Positions 23,086 to 35,420 of a stretch of DNA of 64,000 nt are shown in pieces; position 1 is the stretch's first letter; each line of letters opens with the position of its first letter. The notes beneath the pieces are model-generated. The model had not been told where the DNA came from and did not search any database. It saw nothing but the letters and a program-made list of their open reading frames with translations. The stretch is from NCBI RefSeq assembly GCF_024166365.1, contig NC_064825.1, positions 105,910,480 through 105,974,479 of the forward strand, read 5' to 3'. This stretch comes from Elephas maximus indicus. Taxonomy: Eukaryota; Chordata; Mammalia; Proboscidea; Elephantidae. The position numbers were made by a program, and so were the translations under genes.

Positions 23086-23823
23086 ATATATTTTATTTCA
23101 AAAAGGATGAAGCCAGCGAGTTTGGTATTTTCTAAATTTTGTAAAGTGTTCAATTTTTGTCCTCAATGTAATATAAAACTATTGGATGTTTGTAAAAAGA
23201 AAAGTGAAATAAACTATTTATCTATTTCTTAAAAATCCTAGAGGTAACCTTAGATTAATGGCTAATAGGAGATTATGATATGAGGCAAGTAGATTCTTTT
23301 GGTAATAACTGTTAAAGATCAAGTTAATGACAATAAGTGATCAAAGAGAAAACACATGTAAAAATGGCTATATTTTGGAAATTTTACAGATATGAGTGAG
23401 AGGTGATAGAATAATAAATAACTTTTACACCTTCGTTTAAGTGACTCAGTAAGTACAGAAGTAATTTACTGATACAGAGGACACTGGTAGGAAGAATAGG
23501 TTTAGGAGTGAGAATGGATCATTGAAAAGTACATTGTATAAATTTTGATTTTGATATCACATTAGTTTTGCATATAAAACTTGAAGAAGTACAATGAACA
23601 TTTTCTTCATGCACAGAATTTTTTTCAAAATGTTATTGAATTATATTACATTGATACTCAAAAAATGAGGCTGTATATAGATAGTAGCTAATATTTTTAA
23701 TGTTCTCTTCCTTAAGAATGTGATAACATTTTCACAATGTAAACTGCAATTTTTCCAATACTTGAAATAAAATAAAGTTTTTCAGGGGAAGTAGAAAATT
23801 GTATTTTATACAATTCCAGAATC
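23086..23823. repeat. Start of duplicated unit B
   Basis: Non-coding AT-rich DNA aligning with 44926-45664 (shared start acaatatattttattt and gatgaagccag(c/a)gagtttgg). No gene. Confidence 0.8.
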
Positions 23824-23838
23824 CAAAGAGTTACTTGT

Positions 23839-26424
23839 ACCATAAGAGACCCACATAAATGGAAAGGCATACCATGCACATGGATAGGAAGACTCAACAT
23901 AATGAAAATGTCAATTTTACTAGAAAGGATCTACAGATACCAAGCAATTCTGATCCAAATTGCAACAGCATTTTTTAACGAGATGGATAAACAAATCACC
24001 AACTTCATACGGAACAAGTAAAGCATTACTGAAGAAGAAGAACAAAGTGAGAGGCCTTGTATTAACTAATTTTAGAACCTATTATACTGTCACAGTAGTC
24101 AAAACTCCCTGGCACTGGTACAACAACAGACACAAGACAATGGAACAGAGTCGAGAACTTAGGCGTAAATCCATCCACTTATGAGCTGCTGATATTCAAC
24201 AAAGGCCCAGGGTCATTAAATACGGAAAAGATAATCTCTTTAACAAATGATGGTGTAACCGGATATCCATCTATAAAATAAAATTAAAAATAAATTAAAA
24301 ATAATGAAGCAGGGCCCATTCCTCAATCCATACACAAAAACTAACTCAAAATGGATCAAAGATCTAACTATAAAATCTAAAATGATAAAGATGATGGCAG
24401 AAAAAATAGAGACAACACAGAAGCCCTAATAAATGGCATAAATAGTATACACACCATAACTAACATGCACAAACGCTAAAAGAGAAACTAGGTAACCAGG
24501 AGCTCCTAAAAATCAAACACTTATGCTCATCAAAAGACTTCACCAAAAGAGTAGAAAGAGAACGAAGACTAGGAAAAAAATTTTGGCTATGACATATTCG
24601 ATCAGGGTCTAATCTGTAAAGCCTATAAGATACTACAAACTCTCAAGAACAAAAAGATAAATAATCCAATTAAAAAATGGGCAAAGGATATGAACAGACA
24701 CTTTATCAAAGAAAACATTCAGGGGGTAACAGGCACATGAGGAAATGCTTACAATCATTGGTCACTCCACATCCATTGCTGTCGATAATTCCAACTCATA
24801 GCGACCCTGTAGAACAGAGTAAAGCTGCCCCACAGGGCTTCCCAGAAGTACTTGTCGGATTCGGACTGTCAACCTTTAGTTTAGCAGTTGTAGCTCTTGA
24901 CCACTACGCCACTAGGGTAATCATTAGAGAAATGCAAATCAAAGCTAGAGTGTGATACTATATTACCAAACCAAGGCTGGCACTAATGCAAAAAGCACAA
25001 AATAACAAATGTTGGAGATGTTGTGGAGAGATTGGAAACTTTATACAGTGCCCTTGGGAGTATAAAATGATACAACCACTTTGGAAAACAATTTGGTGCT
25101 TCTTTTAAAAGCTAGATATAGAAGTGCCATATGATCCAGCAATTCCACTCCTAGGAATATACCCAAGAGAAACAAGAGCCGTTGCATGAATAGACATATG
25201 CACAACTATATTCATTATATCACTATTCCCAATAACAAAAAAAATGGAAACAATGTAAATGCCCATCAATAACTGAATAGTTAAACAAATTATGGTACAT
25301 ACACACAAAGGAATACTATGCAATGATAAAGGACAATGATAAATCTGTGAAATATCTCACAATCTGGATGAAACTGGAAGGCATTATGCTAAATGAAATC
25401 AGTCAGTCAGAAAATGACAAATATTGTATGAGACCACTATAATAAGGACTCAAGAAAAAGTTTAAACACAGAAAAAAGCATTCTTTGGTGGTTACCAGGG
25501 TGGGAAGGGAAGTGGAGGGAAACTCACTAACTAGACAGTAGAAAAGGATCAATTTTGGTGAAGGGATGGATAATACACAACGCAGGGGAAGTCAACACAA
25601 CAGGACTGAAACAAAAGCTAAAAAGTTTCCTGGACACATGCAAATACTTTGAGGAACAGAGTAGCTGGGGCTGGTGTTTGGGGACCATGATTTTGGGGGA
25701 CATGTAGATCAATTGGCATAACAGAGTTAATTAAGAAAATGTTCTACATCCCACTTTGATGAGTGCCATCTGGGAACTTAAAACTTTTGAGATACATCAA
25801 ATGGTCCCATTCCACCTGGAGCAAAGGAGAATGGAGGACGCCAAAGACATAGGGAAAATATTATCCCAAAGGACTAAAGGACCACATAAACCCAAATTTC
25901 ACCAGCCTGAGACCAGAAGAACTAGATGGTGCCCGGTTACCACGGATGACTGCCCTGACAGGGAACGCAACAGAGAGTCCCAGACAGAGCAGGAGAAAAA
26001 CGTAGAACAGAACTCAAATTCATGTAAAAAGACCAGGCTCTAGGTGCTCACTGAGACTGGAGGAACCCTGAAACTATGGTCTCCAGATGGTCTGTTAAAC
26101 CAGAACCGAAACCATTACCAAAACCCACTCTTCAGACAAAGATTAGACAGGAGTATAAAACAAAAAGTATACAAGCGAGGAATGTGCTTTTCAGTTCAAT
26201 CGGATAGACTAGACCAAGTGGGCAGCTTCTGTCCAAAAGTAGGATGAGAAAGCAGGAAGGGACAGGAACTGATTGGATGGACACAGGGAACCTGGGTTGG
26301 AAAGGAGGAGTGTGCTGTCGTATTGTGGGGATTTCAACTAATGTCACAAAACAATATGGGTATATATTTTTTTATGAGAAATTAACTTAAACTGTAAATG
26401 TCACCTAAAAAATGCACTCACACA
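23839..26424 (+). mobile_element. L1 LINE, 5' truncated (about 2.6 kb), private to unit B
   Basis: The 3' part of L1 ORF2 and the 3'UTR on the plus strand. It is flanked by a 15-bp target-site duplication, caaagagttacttgt (23824-23838) and caaagagttagttgt (26425-26439), with one mismatch. Unit C has an empty site near 45660-45675. ORF2 is interrupted by many stops. It contains a minus-strand SINE at 24768-24930. Confidence 0.92.
24768..24930 (-). repeat. AfroSINE-type SINE inside the unit B L1
   Basis: Reverse complement, from ccattgctgtcgataattcc to ccactacgccactagggt. It is younger than the L1 it interrupts. Confidence 0.92.
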
Positions 26425-26439
26425 CAAAGAGTTAGTTGT

Positions 26440-28074
26440 GAGGACACAATAAAGGCAGTTATGATAAGTGTTTGCAGTTCTTTTATTATTAAGCACAAGT
26501 TAAAGTCAAGCAATGATATCAGTATTGAGTCCCTAAACATAGACTTCTACTGCTCCATTCAGATTGAGATAGCGCCTGATAGGAAGTTTTTAATATGCAT
26601 TTTTCTGACACCACCTGAGAGCAAATGAATCAGAATGCATCATTTCTATATTAACTCAGATATGGTTGTAAAGCATGCAAAAGATTGAAAATCATGGAAC
26701 AGGTAAAGTTGAATTGATTTAAGAGGGAACACGGATAGCAGAAGCAGTTTGCAATCAGCTGCTAATGGAAAGGTTGGCAGATTGAACCCACTCAGTGGCT
26801 CTGCAGAAGAAAGGCCTGGCTATCTGCTTCTGTAAAGATCACCACCAAATAAACCTTATAGAGCACAGTCCTACTCTACAACACATGGCTTTGCCGTGAG
26901 TCCTGCTCTGACTTGATGACAGCTAATACCAAAACAGCAGCAGTTGACTTAGACCACAATCAAAAAAGAGTGAACAAAATTTATGAAAAGTGTTTGAAAG
27001 TAGGGCATAAATGAAGAAATACCTATTTGGATTATATTGGGTGCCAAAGCAGTTTGGTATGAATAATTAACTTTCTAATTGTCTCCATGATATCTTTGTT
27101 CCTATGTCTCCAAATAAGAGAAGATGTTAAGGAAATTCCTTAACTACAGTTGTGATCACAATTATAAACTAAATCAGTGGTATGTGTGCTCTTTACAAGA
27201 TATTCGTTTTCACACAACTCTGTAAGGTATATATATATATATATATATATCAAATATAAAAAATGACATTAAATGATTAAATAATTTTCCAAGTCAAAAA
27301 CTTAAGTGGTCAAGGCCTAACTCAAACCCAGGCCTAGAAACAATGTGTAAAAAACAAAAAAAAACAAGTCCTTCTGTCCATTCAATTCCAACTCATAGTG
27401 ACCGAATGGGACTAAGTAGAACTGCCACATAGGTTTATCAAGGAGCAACTGGTGGATTTGAACTGTCGACCTTTTGTTTAGCAGCCATAACTCCTAATCA
27501 CTGTGCCAACGGGGATCCAGAATATGCATAGTCAGTTACGATCCTTGCATGCCTGTGAAGTAGGAAAAGTTATGCTAACTCTTTGTATCTCGTTTTTTTT
27601 TTTTTAATGTATAAAATAATGTGACAGCATTAACAGCTTTTATATATAAGCATGTATATACACACACATATATAAATACATAAATATATAAATTGGGGCC
27701 CTCAAAGTGTCATCTTTCCTTCCCAACACCTTAAAAAGAGCTCTTTTGCAGTAGATTTGGCCAACACAATATGCCATTTGATTTCTTTACTGCTGCTTCC
27801 GCATGTGTTATTTGTGGATCCAAGTAAAAATATATATATGTGTGTGTGTGTGTGTATCTATATTTATCAATAGATAGATAGACAGACAGATAGATAGATA
27901 GGTACAGTTGGGATTCAGTTTCTCAGGTTCCACCTTGAGAGATTCAACTGAGATTGAAAGTATTCATAAAAAAAAAAAAGTTCCAAAAAGCAAAACTAGA
28001 ATGAAATTATTTGTAGACATTCCCTGATGTTGCCTCCCTCCATTTCAAAGATGCTCAGTCTCCGTCCAGCACTC
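26440..28074. repeat. Unit B flank with SINEs and simple repeats
   Basis: Aligns with 45676-46800 in unit C. It holds a diverged plus-strand SINE (about 26730-26935; orthologue 45950-46150), the OR relic at 27062-27103, (TA)n at 27225-27250, a minus-strand SINE (27365-27515; orthologue about 46683-46800), a TA/CA-rich stretch at 27645-27690, an RTE 3'-like fragment (about 27695-27825), and (TG)n with (GATA)n at 27830-27902. No intact gene. Confidence 0.75.
27062..27103 (-). pseudogene. Relic of an OR C-terminus in unit B (paralogue of 46284-46337)
   Basis: The minus strand encodes RNKDIMETIRKLII. The preceding IYSL codons seen in unit C are disrupted by an indel here (cctatgtctcc against cctaaggctgt). 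Its position in the duplicated flank corresponds exactly to the unit C relic, so both derive from one ancestral fragment. Confidence 0.5.
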
Positions 28075-28315
28075 ATTGTTTGGGCATTGTTTGCCTCTTG
28101 TCATTATTCCCTAAACAATACAGTACTGTACAATGCCTATTTACATAGCATTTACATTGTATTAGGTATTACAAGTAATCTAGAGATGATTTAAAGTATA
28201 CAGAAGGCTGTACATAGGTTTTACGCAAATATTGTACCACTTTATAAAAGGGAGTTGAGCATCCATGGATTTTGATATTCGTGGAGGTACTGGAACCAAT
28301 CCCCTGTGAATATTT
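28075..28315 (-). mobile_element. MER2-like DNA transposon remnant, unit B
   Basis: Paralogue of 690-966, with gtcattattccctaaacaat, tttacattgtattaggtatt and ttcgtggaggtactggaacc. Non-coding. Confidence 0.75.
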
Positions 28316-28609
28316 AATTAATGCATATTGCAGACTTGGTTCTTAAAATCGGTATCACAACTGCTAGGACACACTAGAAGTGAATGACATGGTTTAAACT
28401 AAATGATATAAATTGACTAAATTAAATCAGCCCAAGTAAAAGTTCTATTGAACATATTGCACATTGCACAACAAAATTATAATATAATTACTACAGGAAT
28501 GATTTACTATCTGCTGATATATATATGTCACTTATGTAATTTGAGCAGAAACTTCTGACAATATTAAAAGTGATTTTAAATTTGGAAATAATCGTATGAA
28601 GAGACAAGG

Positions 28610-29159
28610 TGCCTTAGGAATCTGGTGCTTCTCTAAAAGAAATACCACAAGTATATTGGTTAATAAAGATAAATTTATTCTTACAGTCTAGGAGGCTAGA
28701 ATTCCAAATTCAAGGTGACTGCTCTAGGGGAAGCTATTCTTTTTGTCGGCTCTTGGGCAAGGTCCTTTTCATCAATCTTCCCCTGGTCTAGGAGCTTCTC
28801 AGCTCAAGAAACCCGGGTCCAAAGAACACGCTCCCATTCTGGTTCATCATTCTTGGTGGTAGGAAGTCCCCTGTCTCTCTGTTGGTTTCTCTCTTTTAAA
28901 TCTCAAAAGAAATTGACTCAAGATAAAACCTAATGTTGTAGATAGAGTCCTGCCTCATTAACATAACTGCCTCTAACCCTGTCTCATTGACATCATAGAT
29001 GTAGAATTTACAACACATAGGAAAATCACCAAACCAAACCCATTGCCTTCTAGACCATTCTGACTCATATTGCAAAATAGTGGGCAGTCACACAATGCTG
29101 GGAATCATGGCCTAGCCAAGCTGACAGACATTTTTGGGGGACTCAATCTATCCATAATA
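28610..29159 (-). mobile_element. Solo LTR (MaLR-like), shared by units B and C only
   Basis: Same family as 7697-8205, inverted. Five-base flanks caagg (28605-28609) and caagt (29160-29164). The unit C orthologue is at 47366-47917. Unit A has no insertion at this site. Open frames inside are chance. A short SINE-tail-like stretch (accaaacccattgccttcta) lies near 29030. Confidence 0.8.
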
Positions 29160-29235
29160 CAAGTTATAATTAAAAGTATACATCTGCTGAAATTTGATTA
29201 AAAATATGTAAGAAAGCAATTCTTATACATTTAAC

Positions 29236-30210
29236 TCATTCTTTAATAAAATGAATTATTAGTAATTTTCTCAGTGCCATTATGACATCCTTGTTCCTTA
29301 GACTATATATCATGGGATTAAACATAGGAGTTAGGATAGTGTAGAAAAGAGATAAAACTTTGTCAGTTCCTTCTGAATGTCTGGTGTTGGGTCTGAAGTA
29401 TGTAATCGTGCCTGATCCAAAGAATAACGTCACAACCATAAGATGGGATGAACAAGTAGAGAAGGCTTTGGCTTGACTTGTGGCTGATGGTAACTTCAAG
29501 ATGATGGAGATGATTTTACTGTAGGAGCCAAGAATCAACAGGAAGGGAACCATGACAAATAACACAGAAACTGTGTAGACCAACAGCTCATTTACAAAAG
29601 TGTCCCCACAAGCCAGCTTGAGTATTGGGGGAATATCACAGTAAAAAAAAGTAGAAGTGGTTAATTTGGTTAGATCCACAAAAAGGCAGAGAGAAAACCT
29701 GATATGTCTGCCCTATCATAACTGGGATTCCAATGGTCCAGGACCCAGTCACCAACTGAATGCAGACCCTGTGGTTCATGACTAGAGGATAAGAGGATAG
29801 TGCAGAGAATTACAAATGGCCACATAGCGGTCATAGGCCATCACTGCCAGGAGCAAACACTCTGAACCTCCAAACATGAGGACAAAGCACATCTGTGTAG
29901 CACAGGCAACTGAGGAAATTCTTCTTCTCTGGGTTCCTAGATTCATCAGCATTCTGGGGAGAGTAGTTGATACGTAGCAGATTTCCAAGAAGGAAAAATT
30001 TGCCAGGAAAAAATACCTAGGGCTCTGGAGAGCAGGATCCATTTTTGTTATTAGAAATATGGTGCCATTGCTCATCAGGATAATGATATAGATGATTAAA
30101 AACAATCCAAAAAGAAACCACCGGAGATGGGGCATGTCAGCAAAGCCCAAGAGAACAAATGCCATCAGTTCTGTTAGGTTGTCTTCTGGTGGTTTTACTT
30201 GATAATTCAT
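29236..30210 (-). pseudogene. OR10AG1-like olfactory receptor pseudogene, copy B (two frameshifting indels)
   Basis: A paralogue of the receptor at 1369-2310. The first 142 codons (30210 down to 29782) match copy A from the start through TM3 and MAYDRYVAIC. An 8-bp tandem duplication of agaggata (29784-29799) then shifts the frame just before TM4, and a stop follows. A 10-bp insertion rich in A (about 29641-29651) in extracellular loop 2 brings the frame back, since 8 plus 10 is 18. From 29679 to 29236 the reading frame again encodes TM5 to TM7, with SYSKI, KAFSTCSSHL and PMFNPMIYSLRNKD. The normal stop is lost and the tail runs about five codons longer. Other changes are LQSPRYFF (Met to Arg) and CNSLHYP (Pro to Ser). 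The segment between the two indels is out of frame, so a working receptor is not expected. Confidence 0.93.
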
Positions 30211-30230
30211 CTGTGGAAAATGTAAATTTA
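30211..30230 (-). promoter_or_regulatory. Putative splice acceptor before OR copy B start
   Basis: On the minus strand ttttccacag runs directly into the ATG, as in copies A and C. Its conservation beside a dead coding exon may simply reflect recent duplication. Confidence 0.4.
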
Positions 30231-31663
30231 TATGTGCATTTCCTTTATCTTCCTGTATCTCTTTGCCTCTTCTCTAAACTGTTTTGAGGTGTCTGGGTTG
30301 GATTGTATGATCACTGCTATTGTTAACCCTTTAAGAATGATACTATTTATGTATATCCCAAGTCCTCCTGTTAAATCACAGTAAACAGTCCCCTCAAATT
30401 TATTTTAAGATCATTTTACTATACTTTCCAAGCACAGCCCAGGATAGACTAAGCTATACCTGACTCAGTAGAGGCACTGGAGCAATTGACAACTGCTGGA
30501 GATGAACTCTCAGCTTTGCCATCTAATCTCACTTTAATTACATGTTTTAACAATCCTATTGTACTTCCGTATGCGTTCTCTCAGTCAAGCTTCTCAAACA
30601 CTATTCCATAAACTGTCTTCTCACGTACATTTTCAACTGACTATGTCAATGAATGCTTCACTCTCCCATCACTTGATGACTTTAAGCTATAGAGGTTCCT
30701 ATTACACAGTTCATATTAAATTGTTTTGAAAGAAAATTGAGAGAATATTTCATTTTGCATAGGGGAATAAAACAAATATCTTTTGGTAGTATATTAGGTA
30801 GGTAAGAGGATATTTTTTTTCAGGGAAAGTAGCCTGGGTACACTGATTCAGATAAAAACAATGAATGTAGTCACCCTGGAAAAACAGGGGTAACATGGAG
30901 AGTATTTTTTCCCTGTGTTTATGTGTGTGGGACAGGAGGAGGAAAGACATTGGCTGTTATGTTATTTATACCCTTTATGCTGTGTACACCCGCCATTATT
31001 TTTGTTGTTACTCAAAAAATAACACTTTAGTTAACAGTTTCTAAACTCATTTATCTTTAGATATAAAAATATTGAGGCCCACTAAGTGAGGCACACAGGT
31101 TTTATGACTGCAAGTTAGTATCTTTTTTTAATTTTTTTTAATGGACTTGAGTTTGACTCCTCTCTCCATGATTTATTATCCATGTGATATTAGGCAATTA
31201 TTTAAATTTTCTAAGATTTACTTCTTTGTTTGTGAGAATTATATGAGATAATATTGGTAAAATCTATTCCCTACCTACCAATTTTAAACTATTTACTTTT
31301 TTAGTTACGTTTGTATAATTATGATTATGATAGTATGTTATTTAAGCCTGTAGCCCTAGGATTTAACAGATTGCCTAGTTAAGAAGGTATTTGATAGAGT
31401 GGTTTTGAGCCATTGTTGGCAATTGTTTTTCCCACCATTCCCTTGCATCAGAGTCAGGACAGAGACTGGTCAGTGAAGCTCCTAAGGTGCAAAACGTAAA
31501 GAGGCTTTCAGGGCCATCTTTGCACTTGCACAATCCTGACAGCGAGTGCCTCCTTAGATTTTACAAGAGTCAAGATGCCTTTTGGCTCACCCTGATTTTC
31601 ATGTCTCCATTCTGATGGGTTTGCACCTTGTCCCCTAAATAAAGCAGAATATGGTGCCATGGT

Positions 31664-31838
31664 TTAAAAAAAAAAAAATGCAAACCCATTGCCAAGGAGT
31701 CAATTCTGAGTCATAGCCAGGACATAAATCTTTAGGGAAGCAGACTGTCACAACTTTCTTCCAAGGGGCAGCAGTTTGGTTTGAACCACTGGCATTTTGA
31801 TTAGCAGCTGAGCACTTAACCACTGAGCTACCAGGTCT
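31664..31838 (-). repeat. AfroSINE-type SINE (orthologue of 3793-3984)
   Basis: Reverse complement; aaacccattgccaaggagtc to gagctaccaggtctcc, followed by catgcccatgattaaag. It has a partly deleted middle relative to unit A. Confidence 0.88.
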
Positions 31839-33016
31839 CCATGCCCATGATTAAAGAACAGTGTTTCCAGATGGACTGGAATTGAATTATAGCTCCAACA
31901 ACATCTAGCTGTGTGATGACTTTATACAAGTTAATTAATCTTGCTGCTTCACAGTTTGCTCAGCTGTTAAATGGCCAGCAACTATACCCACATTTAGTGT
32001 TGTTACATAAACTAAATCATTTAATATAAGCAAAACACCTTGAAGAAGTCCTGACATTAATAAAAGGCTATTATTATTGTTATTTATTGTTATCAACAGT
32101 TATATCATCTATTTGTTATTATTATTATTAAAACTAATTGTAATTTATTCTTCTGTTACTCATTATGCTATACAATGTAAACAATACTCTAGTTTATTTT
32201 CTTTTTGTATCACAGGATTGTTGTGGGAATGAAGTGAGATCTTAAATCAATTATGAAAGTGTAATGAAACTTCAAAAAACATTCAACTCTCAAGTTGCAG
32301 TTTTTCCATGATTTCTCTGCTAATATTTGGGTTTATAGCATTATCTCTAGTTTGTGGACAGTAACACCTATAGTACCCATCACTGCTCAGCACTTAGAGT
32401 TGCAGTTATGGTAATAGCCTTTGTATGCATTTTCTTTTACTGATACTCAACGATCTGACAGGTAAAGGCTGTGACTATTGTCCTACTTTAAATGATCCTA
32501 GAAAATGGGCGTACATCTAATACGTTACTCAGGATTTGTTTATGAACTGAAATAAAGAATAGGCATTATTAAAAGGAAAGCATCACTCCTAGAGGGAAAG
32601 AAGAATTAAGACTCACAAGAGGGCAAGAGTCAAATATGTATGTATTATTTTATGAATGACAGCATTTAATAAAAAGTAATTTAATTCTTGTTAATTGAAT
32701 AAAATGACTTTGAGTGCTAAATGAAATAGCATTTCTAATGGTACAAACTCAGCTCTTTGGTGATGAAATTACCCATGTATAACACCAGATACATAAGATT
32801 TATCAGTGTTTTTCTTAAGAGGACAGGGTAGAGAGAGCAGCGATTTACCCTGTGTGTTCTCCCAAAACTATCTATATTACTCTTCTTTCTTGGAAATATT
32901 TAAGTTCTCATTTAAGGGAAATAAAACTCAATGTTATCATATTTTTATTTGAAATCTAAGCATCCATTCCCCAGAAAAAATAGAAATGATTAAGGAATGC
33001 ATAACAGTACTCTGAC

Positions 33017-33205
33017 GGAGTCCTGGTGGCACAGTGCTTAAGTGCTTGGCTGCTAACCAAAATGTCAGTGGTTCAAATTCACCAGCCACTTGGCCTCCAT
33101 AAAGGTTTACTGCCTTGGAAACCACTGAGGCAGTTCTACTCTAACCTATATGGTCGTTATGAGTTTGATTCCACTTGAAGTCAATGGGTTTGGCTTTGGT
33201 TAATA
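33017..33205 (+). repeat. AfroSINE-type SINE (orthologue of 5246-5455)
   Basis: Begins ggagtcctggtggcacagtg, a better-preserved A-box region than in unit A. Same insertion site. Confidence 0.9.
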
Positions 33206-33789
33206 ATATCCTGATTTAGACAGATATTTATCACTGTCAGCATCCCCAATCTTCCCTAAACCTAAGTTATGTTTGTAGTTTTAATACAAATTAGCAACAT
33301 ACCCTGAAACTAATTTTAAAAACAATATAACCTTAAAAATTTACATTGCTTAATAATTTTTTTAACATAAATGTATTATTTTCTTCAAAATAAATGTTTT
33401 TTGGATTCCTCGATTGTTGCAAATTTATTTCCTGGAATGTTTACTTTAAATATCTTATTAAAGTACCATCAGAACTAAAATACATTAATATAATGCTTAT
33501 TCACTGCAGTCTTTTCTGGAATTGAAGTTTTCCTATAATATCACTTACTATTCTTACAAAAACATAGCAGTTTTTCAAAGTTTCAGTGTTTCAGAGTAAT
33601 CTAACATCACTATTTAAATTCACTGTTTAAAGTAAGTTGTATTTACCAGAGTCAGAGATATAAAGGAGCTACTTTAATAAAGTAGCATATTTGCTACTCT
33701 ATATTAAATATTAATTTTAATAATATCATGAACTAGAGTTGAATATTAATAAAACATTTCATATTTACCTTCCTTAATTTCAAAAATAA

Positions 33790-33988
33790 GAATGGTTAAA
33801 GGGCTCGGCTCTCTATCCAAGAGGTCAGCCGTTAGAACCCACCATCGCATCCATGGGACAAAGTTGTGGCTATCGGCTTCCGTAAAGATTTATGGGCCTG
33901 GAGACCCGATGAGGCAGTTCTGCTCTGTCCTGAAGGGTCGCTGTGGGGCAGGATCTACTTGACCTCTGTGGGTTAGTGTTTTGGTTTG
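33790..33988 (+). repeat. AfroSINE-type SINE (orthologue of 6028-6235), 5' end lost
   Basis: Begins within the SINE at gaatggttaaagggctcggc, having lost the first part present in units A and C. Confidence 0.88.
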
Positions 33989-34946
33989 TTTGTGATAATC
34001 TTCTTTCTTCCTCACTGAAGAGGGTTTAAATATTTAAGTATTTAAATTCTTTGGCTGAAATAACTTGTTTCATCGATGGTATGTAACTTACCTTTAAAAC
34101 ACTTTGTTCATTTTGAACATGGAGTGCTCTTCATGTACAAAACAGTTATCTCTACTCCTGGGATCTCTTCCACATGACACAGTTAAATTTCTAATTAAAC
34201 AAATCTCTTTGGCACTCTCTGATTTGGTTTATTTATTTGTTTTCCCAGATCTCTCTCACTCTACCCAGAATACGTTTCCTCTGCAGCGTCTCAATGGAAT
34301 AGAGTGTGCAGAAAGTTTTATTTCTTAGACTTAAATAGGGTCCTGGATTACCCTTAACTGAATGATACCACAAGAGGCCATCCAAAACTGACTCAAACCC
34401 AGTTCCCCCCCTTATCTATTATGACTGCTTCGTATGGGTCCTCTATTCCTGTTAGACTAAGCTCCTGTCACATTTTCGTGAAGTTTTTGTGTATTTTGTC
34501 CTCTGAAATGTGTGCCTTGATCCTAATTCTGGAGCTGGCCTCTGTAAGATTTGTAATAAATGTTCTGAAAACAAAGAATATCTTTACCTACAAATCATGT
34601 AATATATAATCTATTTCTTCAAGGCTACCTGGGCAAACTGAGAACTGGCTTTTGGATATATTAAATCTAGTACAAAAGCTTTTTTTCTTTTTTTTTTTTT
34701 TTGCCCCAAGATTAATCCCAACAAAGTGACTTTTTCTTTTCCCTGCAGCATTCTACCATATTTGCCCAACATCATTCCTTCTGTGAACCCTCTTTTAAGG
34801 TGTGAATCCTATTAAACTTCATTTAGTAGAAAATAAGAATCTGGTATAATTCCAGCTGAGATGAGAGGCAAGATTCTAGGACAATAGTGGATCTATTGTT
34901 ATAAAATACTCCTTTAAGACTTCATATCTGAATGACAATTAGGTAG

Positions 34947-35420
34947 TGTGATCTTTAAGATTGTGCGCCAACTTGGCTGGGACATGATCCTCAGTGTCTT
35001 GGCAATTATGGAGTAGTTTGGCAGTCGTATAATGATGTAATCACCACCATGATGAGATCTGATATATTGTGATCACTTCTATGATGGGATCTGCTGTAAG
35101 TAGCCAATCAATTAAAAGGGAGTTTTCTTAGGTTGTTACATGTATACAGTATATCTGGACTTTCTGGCAAAGCTCACTGGCTTTTACTCTGCCCTGGATC
35201 CAGTATTTGGCTCATCATCATCTGACCTCCAATTCTTGGGATTTGGGCCTGCAGCAGCCTGCCACCTCACCTGCTGGTCTTGGATTGTAGGCCTTTGCAG
35301 CTGTGAGCCAGCATGCTGTGGACCGATCTATGGATCTTGGGTTCATCATGCCCTGATGCTGACCCAGGTATTTGGGACTTGCCAAGAAAAGCAAGCACGT
35401 TGTTATAATAAAAGTCAAAC
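34947..35420 (+). mobile_element. Solo ERV-L-type LTR (MLT2-like), unit B
   Basis: Orthologue of 7188-8251, inserted at the same site after ggtag (34942-34946), but without the nested second LTR and with a degraded 3' end. 35421-35574 beyond it is short unassigned sequence before the L1. Confidence 0.75.

Larger units (their letters stand above)
30231..34941. repeat. Upstream flank of OR copy B
   Basis: Non-coding DNA paralogous to 2331-7182, with the three shared SINEs (31664-31838 minus; 33017-33205 plus; about 33790-33988 plus, 5' truncated). No exon or promoter recognised. Confidence 0.8.

Noticed and set aside
28715..28933. 72-codon plus-strand ORF
   Set aside because: It lies antisense inside the solo LTR at 28610-29159, and a similar antisense frame occurs in the related LTR at 7823-8044. 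No known product.
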